This document shows positions 43,800 to 51,427 of a stretch of 64,000 nt of DNA, piece by piece (positions within the stretch are counted from its first letter, which is position 1; every line of letters begins with the position of its first letter). The translations under genes were made by a program, and so were the position numbers. This stretch comes from Candidatus Dormiibacterota bacterium (GTDB taxonomy: Bacteria > Chloroflexota > Dormibacteria > Dormibacterales > Dormibacteraceae): the NCBI GenBank assembly GCA_003139695.1, contig PLJM01000018.1:96485-160484 (forward strand), written 5' to 3'. The notes beneath the pieces are model-generated. The model worked only from the letters and a program-made list of their open reading frames with translations, was not told where the DNA came from and did no database searches.

Positions 43800-45217
43800 T
43801 CCAGTCGCTCCGTGGGCGACTTCTCCTCGGAGTCATCTCTCTGGTGGTCATCGGCCTGCTCATCTCAGACATCGCCGTCTACCTGTTCCTCCAGCAATTT
43901 CTCATCAGCCGCGTCGATGTGCAGCTGACAAGCAACTATCAAGCCGCAGTCGGCGTGCTTGGCGGTCCAGACGAAGGCCCGAGATCTTCATTCGGCTACC
44001 GCCCGGGCACGGTCTTCGAGCTGGTGAGCCAGAACGGAAGCCTCCTTGCCTCGCCTAAGGTTGTCACCACCGTCGGCTCTGCCCCATCGAACGCACTCCC
44101 GGTGCTACCTAAGAAGCTGGCGAACAGTGGGATCGACAAGCCCAGCCCGGCCTACACCGTCGAGGGCACCGGCGGCGTCGAGAAGTACAGGGTGATCGAC
44201 TGGCCAGAGGACTCGTTCAACGGCAACTTCGTCGTCCTGGCAATTCCATTGACAGATGAGCTGTCAACCCTGAGTCAGATGCTGATCTTGGAGTCGAAGA
44301 TCAGCCTGGGAGTCGTGGCGGCGACAGTGATCCTCGCGCTGCTCATCGTTCGCATCGGTCTGCGACCGCTGCAGCGAATGGGCGCGGTGGCGCAGGACAT
44401 CGCGGCAGGCGACATGACGCGCCGAGTCGAACCTGCCACGCCCAAGACGGAGATCGGCAGGCTCGGGCTCGCCCTCAACGACATGTTGAGCCAGATCGAA
44501 GCCGCCTTCGCCGAACGCACCGCGTCGAACGACCGCTTGCGCCGCGTGATCGCCGATGCGTCGCACGAGCTGCGCACTCCGCTGACTTCGATTCGTGGTT
44601 ATGCGGAGATGCTCCGTAGGGGCGCCGCCGAGTCGCCCACTGACTCGGAATCGGCGCGGCGCCGCATTGAGGAAGAGTCGATTCGTATGACGGGCCTCGT
44701 CGACGATCTTCTGGTCCTTGCCCGCCTGGACCAGGGACGTCCTCTTGACAAAGCGGCCGTGGATCTGCGGACCATCGCCAACGATGCTGTGGCCGACGCG
44801 CGAGTCGTCGCTCCGCACCGCGAGATCAGCTTGAGTGCCAACGGTCCCGTGATCGTCACCGGAGACGACACGCGCCTGCGCCAGGTGATGGGCAATCTGC
44901 TGCGCAACGCCCTCGTCCACACCCCCCAACTGACGCCGATCGAGGTCGTCGTCGCGACCGACGACGGTCTCGGGCATATGTCCGTGGCGGACCATGGCCC
45001 CGGGTTGGCCGAGGGGGACGTTGGGCGCATCTTCGAACCGTTCTATCGAGCCGACCCAAGTCGCAGCCGTGACAGCGGCGGCTCTGGCCTCGGCCTGTCC
45101 ATCGTCAGCGCGGTGGTCGCAGCCCATGGCGGGCACGTCAAAGTCACCAAGACCGAGGGTGGCGGCGCCACGTTCGAGGTTGAGCTGCCGCTGGCCCAGT
45201 CGGTGGAGATTCTCTGA
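43796..45217 (+). CDS. Sensor histidine kinase
   Basis: Membrane kinase of 473 residues. Helices lie at about 8-31 and 168-188, with an extracytoplasmic sensor of about 135 residues between; HAMP follows at 189-241; the phospho-acceptor is His257 in ASHELRTPLTS; the ATPase domain has NLLRNALVHTP, DHGPGL and GSGLGLSIV. The external sensor domain (FGYRPGTVFELVSQNGSLL) is PAS-like in character. Ligand or stress is unknown; since the regulon seems to be the redox cluster, redox or metal status is a fair guess. Confidence 0.95.
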   Translation: MIQSLRGRLLLGVISLVVIGLLISDIAVYLFLQQFLISRVDVQLTSNYQAAVGVLGGPDEGPRSSFGYRPGTVFELVSQNGSLLASPKVVTTVGSAPSNALPVLPKKLANSGIDKPSPAYTVEGTGGVEKYRVIDWPEDSFNGNFVVLAIPLTDELSTLSQMLILESKISLGVVAATVILALLIVRIGLRPLQRMGAVAQDIAAGDMTRRVEPATPKTEIGRLGLALNDMLSQIEAAFAERTASNDRLRRVIADASHELRTPLTSIRGYAEMLRRGAAESPTDSESARRRIEEESIRMTGLVDDLLVLARLDQGRPLDKAAVDLRTIANDAVADARVVAPHREISLSANGPVIVTGDDTRLRQVMGNLLRNALVHTPQLTPIEVVVATDDGLGHMSVADHGPGLAEGDVGRIFEPFYRADPSRSRDSGGSGLGLSIVSAVVAAHGGHVKVTKTEGGGATFEVELPLAQSVEIL

Positions 45218-45222
45218 GGAAG

Positions 45223-45253
45223 TTCTAAGGCTTCTCTCAGGCGTGGTTCAGGC
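45223..45253 (+). promoter_or_regulatory. Three 11-bp-spaced direct repeats before the second VSGGS protein
   Basis: TCTAAGGCTTC, TCTCAGGCGTG and GTTCAGGCAGG follow one another at exactly 11-bp steps, sharing YTMAGGC. This is the spacing seen for PhoB/PmrA-type regulators. It begins 5 nt after the kinase stop and lies 21 nt before the GTG at 45274. The core CTCAG also occurs in the 17-bp operators. Confidence 0.6.
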
Positions 45254-45273
45254 AGGTAGGAGATGATCGTCGC

Positions 45274-45579
45274 GTGTCTACTGTGAGACGGCTAACCGAG
45301 ATGGCCATGGTCCGCGACACCGCGGTCCAGAAGCTACGCGACCTGACGGTCGCGGTGGCTCTCGCGTCGGCGGCGGCTGTCGCCGTGATCGCGTGGGTCA
45401 GCGCCACGACGATCCCGGGCAACGTCACCGGTCAGGCCGGCACCGTCACCACCGGGGGCGGCCAGCCGGTCTCACAAGGCGACGACGGGTTTTACCAGGG
45501 CCAACCCGGAACCAACCAGGGCCAACCCATAACCACCCGCCCCGGGCCCGGAATTGTGGTCAGCGGAGGATCCCACTGA
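45274..45579 (+). CDS. Small membrane protein, paralogue ending VSGGSH
   Basis: 101 residues: cytoplasmic start, helix at about 26-46 (VAVALASAAAVAVIAWVSA), then TIPGNVTGQAG and a glycine/glutamine-rich outside tail with a duplicated GQPGTNQGQP, ending IVVSGGSH. It matches the protein at 39756 in layout, in IPG after the helix and in the VSGGS end, but the linkers differ completely. Start is GTG at 45274, six nt after GATGAT, consistent with a leaderless mRNA. It heads a three-gene set of small membrane proteins after the two-component genes. Confidence 0.76.
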   Translation: MSTVRRLTEMAMVRDTAVQKLRDLTVAVALASAAAVAVIAWVSATTIPGNVTGQAGTVTTGGGQPVSQGDDGFYQGQPGTNQGQPITTRPGPGIVVSGGSH

Positions 45580-45848
45580 TGTTCATGCCACACAACCTGC
45601 CGGGCTCGTATGGCTACCTGTTCATGATCCTTGGCGGATTGTCCTGGCTGGCGATCGTCGCGGGCATCGTACTCCTGGCCATCTGGGCGATTCGTGCCCT
45701 GCCGCGAACTGCCCTGGTGGGCCGTGCACCCACGCCGGCCGAATCCCCACAGGACATCCTGGCGCGCAGATTCGCGTCGGGTGAGATCAAAGCGGAGGAG
45801 TTCCAGCACGCGCGAGACCTGCTCCGCGGGGACCCTTCAAAGCCATGA
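45579..45848 (+). CDS. Small SHOCT-domain membrane protein
   Basis: 89 residues with one helix (about 14-37, LFMILGGLSWLAIVAGIVLLAIW) and a cytoplasmic C-terminal SHOCT module, SPQDILARRFASGEIKAEEF, a short oligomerisation motif. GGAGG lies 9 nt before the ATG, whose first base overlaps the previous stop. It overlaps the next gene by ATGA. Confidence 0.82.
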   Translation: MFMPHNLPGSYGYLFMILGGLSWLAIVAGIVLLAIWAIRALPRTALVGRAPTPAESPQDILARRFASGEIKAEEFQHARDLLRGDPSKP

Positions 45849-46123
45849 AGCACCGAACCCTGGGCATCCTCGGCGGCGCGCTGCTGGTCGGCGGGGTCGT
45901 CCTGGGCATTGCCAGCGCCGTCGCCTCCAACCGGATCGCTCCGGTAAATGGAACCGCCGTGCAACGGCCGGCCTTCGGAGCATTTCCAAGGCACCCCGGC
46001 CCGGGCCAACCTGGGCCCTTCTTCGGCAACCCGCGACAGGGCCGCGGCTTCCCACGCCCCGGTCAGCAAGCGCCGATCGTCCCCGGCCCCAGCTCGCCGG
46101 CCAGTCCAGCGCCGTCCACTTGA
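45845..46123 (+). CDS. Small membrane protein with Pro/Gly-rich external tail
   Basis: 92 residues, not recognised. A helix at about 7-28 (LGILGGALLVGGVVLGIASAV) is followed by a proline/glycine/arginine-rich outside tail (GPGQPGPFFGNPRQGRG). Composition alone could mislead, but the ATGA overlap with the SHOCT gene and the clear helix support a real gene. Last gene of the redox cluster; a structured repeat follows 36 nt later. Confidence 0.65.
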   Translation: MKHRTLGILGGALLVGGVVLGIASAVASNRIAPVNGTAVQRPAFGAFPRHPGPGQPGPFFGNPRQGRGFPRPGQQAPIVPGPSSPASPAPST

Positions 46124-46159
46124 CCTGAATTCCATCGACCTCTACTCCCCCAAAAACGT

Positions 46160-46328
46160 ATGAGAGAGAACCAGTTCGGTTCTCTCTCATCGCGCGTGCG
46201 GCTTCGCCGCAAGCGCTGCTCTCACTCCCGGGATTGGATTAATCACGAATGATCACTCCATGCGACGTTCAGATGGAGGAGGAACAAAGTCATGGCCGGG
46301 GGGACCCCGGCCAACCCTGCCACGCTAG
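46160..46328 (+). repeat. Dispersed structured repeat, copy 7 (full)
   Basis: About 169 bp between convergent genes. The terminal hairpin ATGAGAGAGAACC/GGTTCTCTCTCAT is perfect, with an A-U pair at position 8 where other copies have G-C. The second hairpin TGCGGCTTCGCCGCA differs in sequence but folds. CTCCCGGGATTGGATTAAT, a variable stem, ACAAAGTCATGGCC, GGCCGGGG/CCCCGGCC and CCCTGCCACGCTAG follow. Confidence 0.85.
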
Positions 46329-46351
46329 TTGAGTCGGTTGACGCCGGCGAC

Positions 46352-48631
46352 TTAGACGGGTTCCGGGGCTCGACCGACCTCGCCTGCGCCGATCCTGCTG
46401 TGCAGGATGGCGAGCGGCTTTGGCGCCCACCAGTTGGCGCGGCCGAGGATTCGCATTATCGATGGCACGATCAGAATCCGGACGATGGTGGCGTCGACTG
46501 CGATCGCGATCGCCAGCCCAACGCCGATGGCCTTGATGATCACCACGTTGGCAAGGGCAAACGCGAGGAACACCGCCACCATGATCGCCGCCGCACCCGT
46601 GATGAGCCGTCCGCTCTTCTCGAGGCCCATCGCAACGGCCGCCTGGTTGTCACCGGTGCGCCTGTACTCCTCCTGGATCCGGCTGATCAACAACACCTCG
46701 TAGTCCATCGACATCCCAAACACGATGCTGAACAGGATCACCGGGATGCTCGGGTCGATCGACTGCGGCGAGAAGCCGAGCAGCTGGCTGAAATGACCCT
46801 CCTGAAAGATCCAGACCATGGCCCCGAACGAGGCCGAGATCGAGAACAGGTTGGTCAGCACTGCCTTCAGCGGCAGTATCACGGAGCCGGTGAGAAGGAA
46901 AAGAACAACGTAGGTGACGAGCAGCACCGACCCGACCGCGATCGGCGTGCGCTGCAGGATGTAGTTGACGATGTCGACGTCGACAGCTGTGGCTCCGGTT
47001 GCCTGGACCTGGCCACCCGGCACACTTTCCCCTCGCACTGCCGTCACGATCGAGCGCGCGTCGTCGCTCGTGTATTGCTTGTTGGTGACCACGCTGATGA
47101 GCGCGATGTGCGTGCCGGCGCCAAACGTGAGGGCTTGTTGCAGTGCGCTCGGCAGCTGCGTCGCCGGCCCCGAGTACAGGCTCTGATACTGCTCGCGCGT
47201 CAGGGGCGGGACGACGTTCACGTTCACGATGCTGCTGACATGCAGGACATAGGGCAGGGCCGCAAGTCGTCTTGTCAGGTCGTAGATTGCCCCGACATGG
47301 TCCGCGGTCAGCGGGCTGCCATCCGGGTAGTAAACCACCGCCTCGATGGTGGTCTGGTCCTGCCCGGGGAAATCGTTCACGAGGATGTCGTAGCCCTGGC
47401 GCGCCTCGTTGTTTGGAGGCAGCTGGTCGACATCGCCGTTCGCGAGTCGCAGCTGTAAAAACGGCGTCCCGGCGACCAGGAGGATCGCGAGCGCCGGCAC
47501 CAGCACGACCCAGGGTCGCCGCATCACCCACATGGCCATCGAATGCCATGCGCCGGTGCCGGCGGGCTTGCGCCTGCCGAGGAATGGGAGACTCAAACGA
47601 TCCACCCTCGGTCCGAGCAGCGAGAGCAGCGCCGGCAGGAACGTCAGGCCGTAAACGACTGCGACAGCGACCACAATCGCGCCCGCCGCCCCCATCGAGG
47701 CCAGGAACGTGCCCTGGAAGAACAGCATCGCCGACAGGCCCACGGCCACCGTGATGCCTGAGAAGGTGATCGCGCGGCCGGCCGTTGACATTGCTGTCGC
47801 GATTGCGTCCTCGCGTGATGCCCCGGCCGCGAGCTCATCGCGGAAGCGGTTGACGATGAACAGCGAGTAGTCGATCGCCACGCCCAGCCCGATCAGGGTC
47901 ACCACATTTATCGCGTACTGGGACACGTCGGTGAAACGCGCGAGGAACAGCGTGCCGCCGACCCCGCCGACTATCGCCATGACGCCAACGCTGATCGGCA
48001 ACAGGGCCGCGACGACGGAGGCGAAGATGAGCACGAGGAGAATCAGCGTGATCGGGAGCGCCACGTATTCGGCGCGCTGAAGGTCTTGCTCGAGCGTGTT
48101 GTTGAAGGCGAGGTTGATGGGCACCTGACCCGTCACGTACACCTTGACCGCGCTGGGGCGTATCTCTGCAGCGACCTGCGGCTCATATTTCTGAGCTATG
48201 ACGGACGTGTCCTTGAAGTGGACGATGACGAGCGCCTCGTGCGAATCCTTCGAGATGTAGCTGGACTGGGCGCTCGCCGGGACGACGTTGTATGGCGTAT
48301 CGACACGGGCTACCCGCGGGTCGGTCAAGAGGGCCCCTATGGATTGCTCGACTGCTGATTGGTAAGCCGGATCGGTGGCGGTCAGCGTGGTGCTCGCGAC
48401 GATGAGCTCCATGGTGGACCCGGTCGGAGCCTGCTCAGGTTGAATCTCGGCGGTGATCAGCTTCGCGGTCTGGCCCGACGCCAGGTTGGCGCCAAAACCT
48501 CCGTTGCCGGCCAGTGGTGCGCCGCCGAGAATACCGGCGACTGATAGGCCCAGGAGGACCGCCGATACGCCCAGCACGGCCCAGCGGCGTCGGTACACAA
48601 AACGGCCCCAGCGATCGAACATCCGCACCAC
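46352..48631 (-). CDS. MMPL/RND-family transporter
   Basis: Twelve-helix exporter of 759 residues, of the type that moves lipids or hydrophobic compounds by proton exchange. One helix near 17-37 is followed by a first external domain (about 40-190), five helices with GVAIDYSLFIVNRFRDEL, a second external domain (about 400-560) and five more helices with GMSMDYEVLLISRIQEEY. The paired Asp-Tyr residues needed for proton relay are present in both halves. Start is GTG 48631 or ATG three codons later. Upstream lies a half copy of the dispersed repeat. No regulator or lipid-synthesis gene adjoins it. Confidence 0.92.
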   Translation of the reverse strand: MVRMFDRWGRFVYRRRWAVLGVSAVLLGLSVAGILGGAPLAGNGGFGANLASGQTAKLITAEIQPEQAPTGSTMELIVASTTLTATDPAYQSAVEQSIGALLTDPRVARVDTPYNVVPASAQSSYISKDSHEALVIVHFKDTSVIAQKYEPQVAAEIRPSAVKVYVTGQVPINLAFNNTLEQDLQRAEYVALPITLILLVLIFASVVAALLPISVGVMAIVGGVGGTLFLARFTDVSQYAINVVTLIGLGVAIDYSLFIVNRFRDELAAGASREDAIATAMSTAGRAITFSGITVAVGLSAMLFFQGTFLASMGAAGAIVVAVAVVYGLTFLPALLSLLGPRVDRLSLPFLGRRKPAGTGAWHSMAMWVMRRPWVVLVPALAILLVAGTPFLQLRLANGDVDQLPPNNEARQGYDILVNDFPGQDQTTIEAVVYYPDGSPLTADHVGAIYDLTRRLAALPYVLHVSSIVNVNVVPPLTREQYQSLYSGPATQLPSALQQALTFGAGTHIALISVVTNKQYTSDDARSIVTAVRGESVPGGQVQATGATAVDVDIVNYILQRTPIAVGSVLLVTYVVLFLLTGSVILPLKAVLTNLFSISASFGAMVWIFQEGHFSQLLGFSPQSIDPSIPVILFSIVFGMSMDYEVLLISRIQEEYRRTGDNQAAVAMGLEKSGRLITGAAAIMVAVFLAFALANVVIIKAIGVGLAIAIAVDATIVRILIVPSIMRILGRANWWAPKPLAILHSRIGAGEVGRAPEPV

Positions 48632-48725
48632 GATACAGGCCCTGGATACAGGGCCCGGCGCCTACTCGGGCGTTACTTCAGCTTCCATTGAATGCTGTCG
48701 AGGATTGGGACTTATTTAAGAAGCG

Positions 48726-48798
48726 ATCCCGGCGACGCCTGGAGATCGATTGAACAAAGTCATGGCCGGGGAGACCCCGGCCAACCCTGCCAAGCTAG
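48726..48798 (+). repeat. Dispersed structured repeat, copy 8 (distal half only)
   Basis: Only the distal 73 bp: CCCGGCGACGCC (as in copy 6), GAACAAAGTCATGGCC, the GGCCGGGG/CCCCGGCC hairpin and AACCCTGCCAAGCTAG. The ATGAGAG and second hairpins are missing. It lies between two minus-strand genes, upstream of the MMPL gene. Confidence 0.8.
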
Positions 48799-48813
48799 CG
48801 ATCAGCCTTCAGG

Positions 48814-49320
48814 TCAGGCGTTGCTGGCGGCTTCTGCCGGGACCCAGCCACGGACCCAGTGGCACGAGCCGTGGCCCGGATGCTTCGCGAAGTACCGCTG
48901 GTGGTAGTCCTCGGCCGGCCAGAAATGTGGGGCGGCCACGATCTCGGTCACTATCGGCTTGTCGAAGTATCGCTGCGCCTGCTCGGCCGATTTGCGCGCG
49001 GCCGCCTCCTGCTGCGGGCCGTGAAAGTAGATCCCTGACCGGTACTGGTGTCCGTGATCCGGGCCCTGGCGGTTCAGCGTCGTGGGGTCGTGCATGTTCC
49101 AGAAGGCGTTCAGCAGCTCGTCGTAGCTGACCTTCGCGGGGTCAAAGGTGACCTCGACCGCCTCGGCGTGGCCGGTCCGACCGCTACAGACCTGCTCGTA
49201 CGTCGGGTTGTCGCGGCTGCCGCCCGTGTAACCGGAAACCGCGTCGATGACATCGGGAATCTCATTGAAGAGGTGCTCGACACCCCAGAAGCATCCGCCC
49301 GCAAAAGTCGCTTTTTCCAT
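48814..49320 (-). CDS. msrA: Peptide methionine sulfoxide reductase A
   Basis: 168 residues repairing methionine-S-sulfoxide. The catalytic cysteine is Cys10 in GGCFWGVEHLF; SGYTGG, the EQVCSGRTGHAE region and HQYRSGIYFH are standard. A C-terminal cysteine in GHGSCHW can act in recycling. The start at 49320 follows GGGATGAG and begins just before the conserved core; longer frames upstream overlap the divergent MFS gene. MsrA normally uses thioredoxin (gene at 27972). Confidence 0.95.
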   Translation of the reverse strand: MEKATFAGGCFWGVEHLFNEIPDVIDAVSGYTGGSRDNPTYEQVCSGRTGHAEAVEVTFDPAKVSYDELLNAFWNMHDPTTLNRQGPDHGHQYRSGIYFHGPQQEAAARKSAEQAQRYFDKPIVTEIVAAPHFWPAEDYHQRYFAKHPGHGSCHWVRGWVPAEAASNA

Positions 49321-49345
49321 CTCATCCCAAGCATACGCCGCACCT

Positions 49346-50336
49346 ATGATGCCCCTCGCCATGTCGCATCTTCCTGGAGCCGAGCCGCCCGCGACCCAGC
49401 CGCGGCGCGGATGGCTCCAGCTGGCCACCGTCGACATCACCCCGCTGCGCCGTCATCGCGATTTCCGCTTGCTGTTTATCGGCCGGCTGGTCTCGTTCTT
49501 CGGCAGCATGATCACCGTCGTCGCGGTTCCGTACCAGGTGTACCAGCTGTCGCACAGCGTGCTGCTGGTTGGCTTCCTCGGGCTGACCGAGCTGGCAGCG
49601 CTGATCGTTTTCGCGATGCTTGGCGGCGCGCTCGCGGACGCTGCCGACCGGCGAACGATGGTGCTTCTCAGCGAAGCCGGCCTGATGGTTGGCAGCCTGG
49701 TGCTCGCCGGCAACTCCCTGCTGGCGCAACCATTGATGTGGCTGATCTTCGCAGTGGCTGCGCTTCAAGGCTCGTTCGACGCCCTTCAGCGGCCTTCGCT
49801 CGACGCCCTACTCCCCCGGCTTGTCGATCGCGATGAGCTGAAGGCGGCTGCCGCGCTCGGAAGCCTGCGCGGCACCGTGGGCATGATCGCGGGGCCGGCC
49901 TTGGCGGGCGTGCTCATCGCGGTCGCCGGCCTGCCGGTCACTTACCTGGTGGACGTGGCCACCTTCGTGGTGGGCCTCGTCTGCTTGCTGCTGATGCGGG
50001 CAGTGCCTCCGCCTGCGGACGCGGCGAGGCCAAGCATCGCGCGAGTGCTCGAGGGGCTTCGGTATGCACGGAGCCGCCCAGAGCTGGTGGGAACCTACGC
50101 GGTGGACATCGTCGCGATGCTCTTCGGCATGCCGATGGCCCTCTTCCCCGCGATCGCTCAGAGCCTCGGCGGACCTAGCGTGCTTGGACTGTGTTCGGAC
50201 GTCGATCCTATCGGGTGGCATCCTTTGCGTGGTCGGCGTGGTCGTTTGCGCGATTGCGCTGCCTGCGTTACGGAGCTACGACGAGCGTCACCCACCGAGA
50301 CCTGTCGAACGACCTCCGACCGGCGCGGAGAAATAG
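49346..50336 (+). pseudogene. MFS transporter, internally deleted and frameshifted
   Basis: The first 280 or so residues read as a normal MFS_3-type exporter: RDFRLLFIGRLVSFFGSMI, LADAADRRTMVLLSE between helices 2 and 3, and seven helices up to GGPSVLGL. The frame then turns to unlike sequence, while another frame from about 50202 reads SILSGGILCVVGVVVCAIAL and ALRSYDER, the normal last helix and tail of the same family. About 100-120 residues (helices 8 to 11) are missing and the frame has changed, so the gene is dead unless the assembly is wrong. Starts at 49346, 49349 or 49361 are possible. Confidence 0.8.
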
Positions 50337-50380
50337 CCGGCTGAATCGGCGGCGGGGCCGAGTACGATCTGCGATCGGCG

Positions 50381-50956
50381 GTGTTCGCCGGATTACAGGC
50401 GTGGCGCCGTTCAGACGAAAGGGGTAGCGAACTGGACAACTTGCTGTTGGGCTTGGGTATAGCGACCGCTTTGCTGGCGCTTTGGGCCGCAGTCTTTGCC
50501 ACCAGGGCAGACATGGCGACCAGGCGGGCGACCGCGCTGGCGACCAAGCGCTGGGAAGACGCCGTCAGGCCAGCGCCACGCCTCAGCTTCACCACGCCGC
50601 CGGCGCCTGGCCAGCCTATCGAGCTCGAGGTGGAGAACCTGGGCGGCACGCTCGCCGCCGGGGCTGTCATCGTGCAGGCGGGCGAAGACCTTTACGCCGG
50701 TGAGCTGACCATGCCGGAGCACGCTCCGGCGCGCAGGATCTACCTGAATCCGGTTTTGAAGGCCTGGCAGCGAAAGAACCATCCCGCCTGCCTCCTGCTG
50801 GTGGGCCGTGACCTCAGCGGCAAATGCTGGGATTATCTCGACGGCAACAAGCCGATCGACGACCCGCGCAAATGGCTGACGGCGCATCTGCACGACCTAC
50901 GCCTCCAGGGTGTCGTCGATTTTCCCGCGGTGACGGGACCCGCCGCTTCTCGCTAG
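50381..50956 (+). CDS. Membrane-anchored protein of unknown function
   Basis: Unrecognised; up to 191 residues. A helix near 20-42 (LLLGLGIATALLALWAAVFA) is followed by a soluble domain of about 140 residues (PRLSFTTPPAPGQPIELEVENLGG) that has the look of a beta-sandwich. The start is not settled: GTG 50381 gives an unlikely basic leader. AAAGGGG at 50419 sits 8 nt before CTG 50432, and TTG 50440 is also in frame. It follows the broken MFS gene in the same direction and is convergent with the OsmC gene, overlapping it by 4 nt. Confidence 0.6.
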   Translation: MFAGLQAWRRSDERGSELDNLLLGLGIATALLALWAAVFATRADMATRRATALATKRWEDAVRPAPRLSFTTPPAPGQPIELEVENLGGTLAAGAVIVQAGEDLYAGELTMPEHAPARRIYLNPVLKAWQRKNHPACLLLVGRDLSGKCWDYLDGNKPIDDPRKWLTAHLHDLRLQGVVDFPAVTGPAASR

Positions 50957-51384
50957 TTTTCCAGGCGCGCGTCCACGCTCAGCTTGACGTTGCCGTGGAG
51001 GGCCTTGGAGACGGGACAGCCTTCCTTGGCTTCTTCTGCCAGCCGCTGAAACTCCGCTTCGTCGATCCCGGCGACCCGACCCCGCACCGTGAGCGAGGAG
51101 CTCGTGATGCCGGTGCCGGGCACGAACTCCACCTCGGCCGTGGTGTTCAGCTCTTCGACCTTGTGACCGGCCTTGGACAGGCCGTTGGAAAAAGCCATGC
51201 AATAGCAGGCTGCATGAGCTGCCGCGATCAGCTCCTCGGGGCTGGTCTTGCCATGCTGGCTTTCGGCTCGGCTCGACCATGACACGGGCAGCTCAGGGAA
51301 CGCCCCGCTCGCCGGCTTGACCCGCCCGCTCCCGCTGGTGAGGTCGCCGTTCCAGACTGCTTCCGCCTTGCTGATTGCCGCCAT
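50953..51384 (-). CDS. OsmC/Ohr family peroxiredoxin
   Basis: 143 residues, a thiol peroxidase acting on organic hydroperoxides. The two catalytic cysteines are Cys60 in AAHAACYCMAF and the one in EEAKEGCPVSKAL, with the conserved SPEELIAAAHA before the first. An extra cysteine (Cys62) sits beside Cys60. The N-terminus AEAVWNGDLTSGSG is OsmC-like. No OhrR-type regulator is near. ATG at 51384 has AGGAG about 9 nt upstream (CTCCT on the plus strand near 51393). Confidence 0.92.
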   Translation of the reverse strand: MAAISKAEAVWNGDLTSGSGRVKPASGAFPELPVSWSSRAESQHGKTSPEELIAAAHAACYCMAFSNGLSKAGHKVEELNTTAEVEFVPGTGITSSSLTVRGRVAGIDEAEFQRLAEEAKEGCPVSKALHGNVKLSVDARLEN

Positions 51385-51427
51385 TCCTTTATCTCCTCAT
51401 CTATTTATGTCTTATGTCGGCTACCGC

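Noticed and set aside
46293..46340. Short conserved peptide MAGGTPANPATL encoded at the distal end of repeat copies
   Set aside because: The same peptide-like frame occurs in most copies, but it follows from the conserved hairpin bases, has no ribosome-binding site, and continues into unrelated sequence each time.
46407..48631. TGAT in the MMPL protein as an ApbE flavinylation site
   Set aside because: The aspartate of the motif is missing and the segment matches normal RND/MMPL family sequence.
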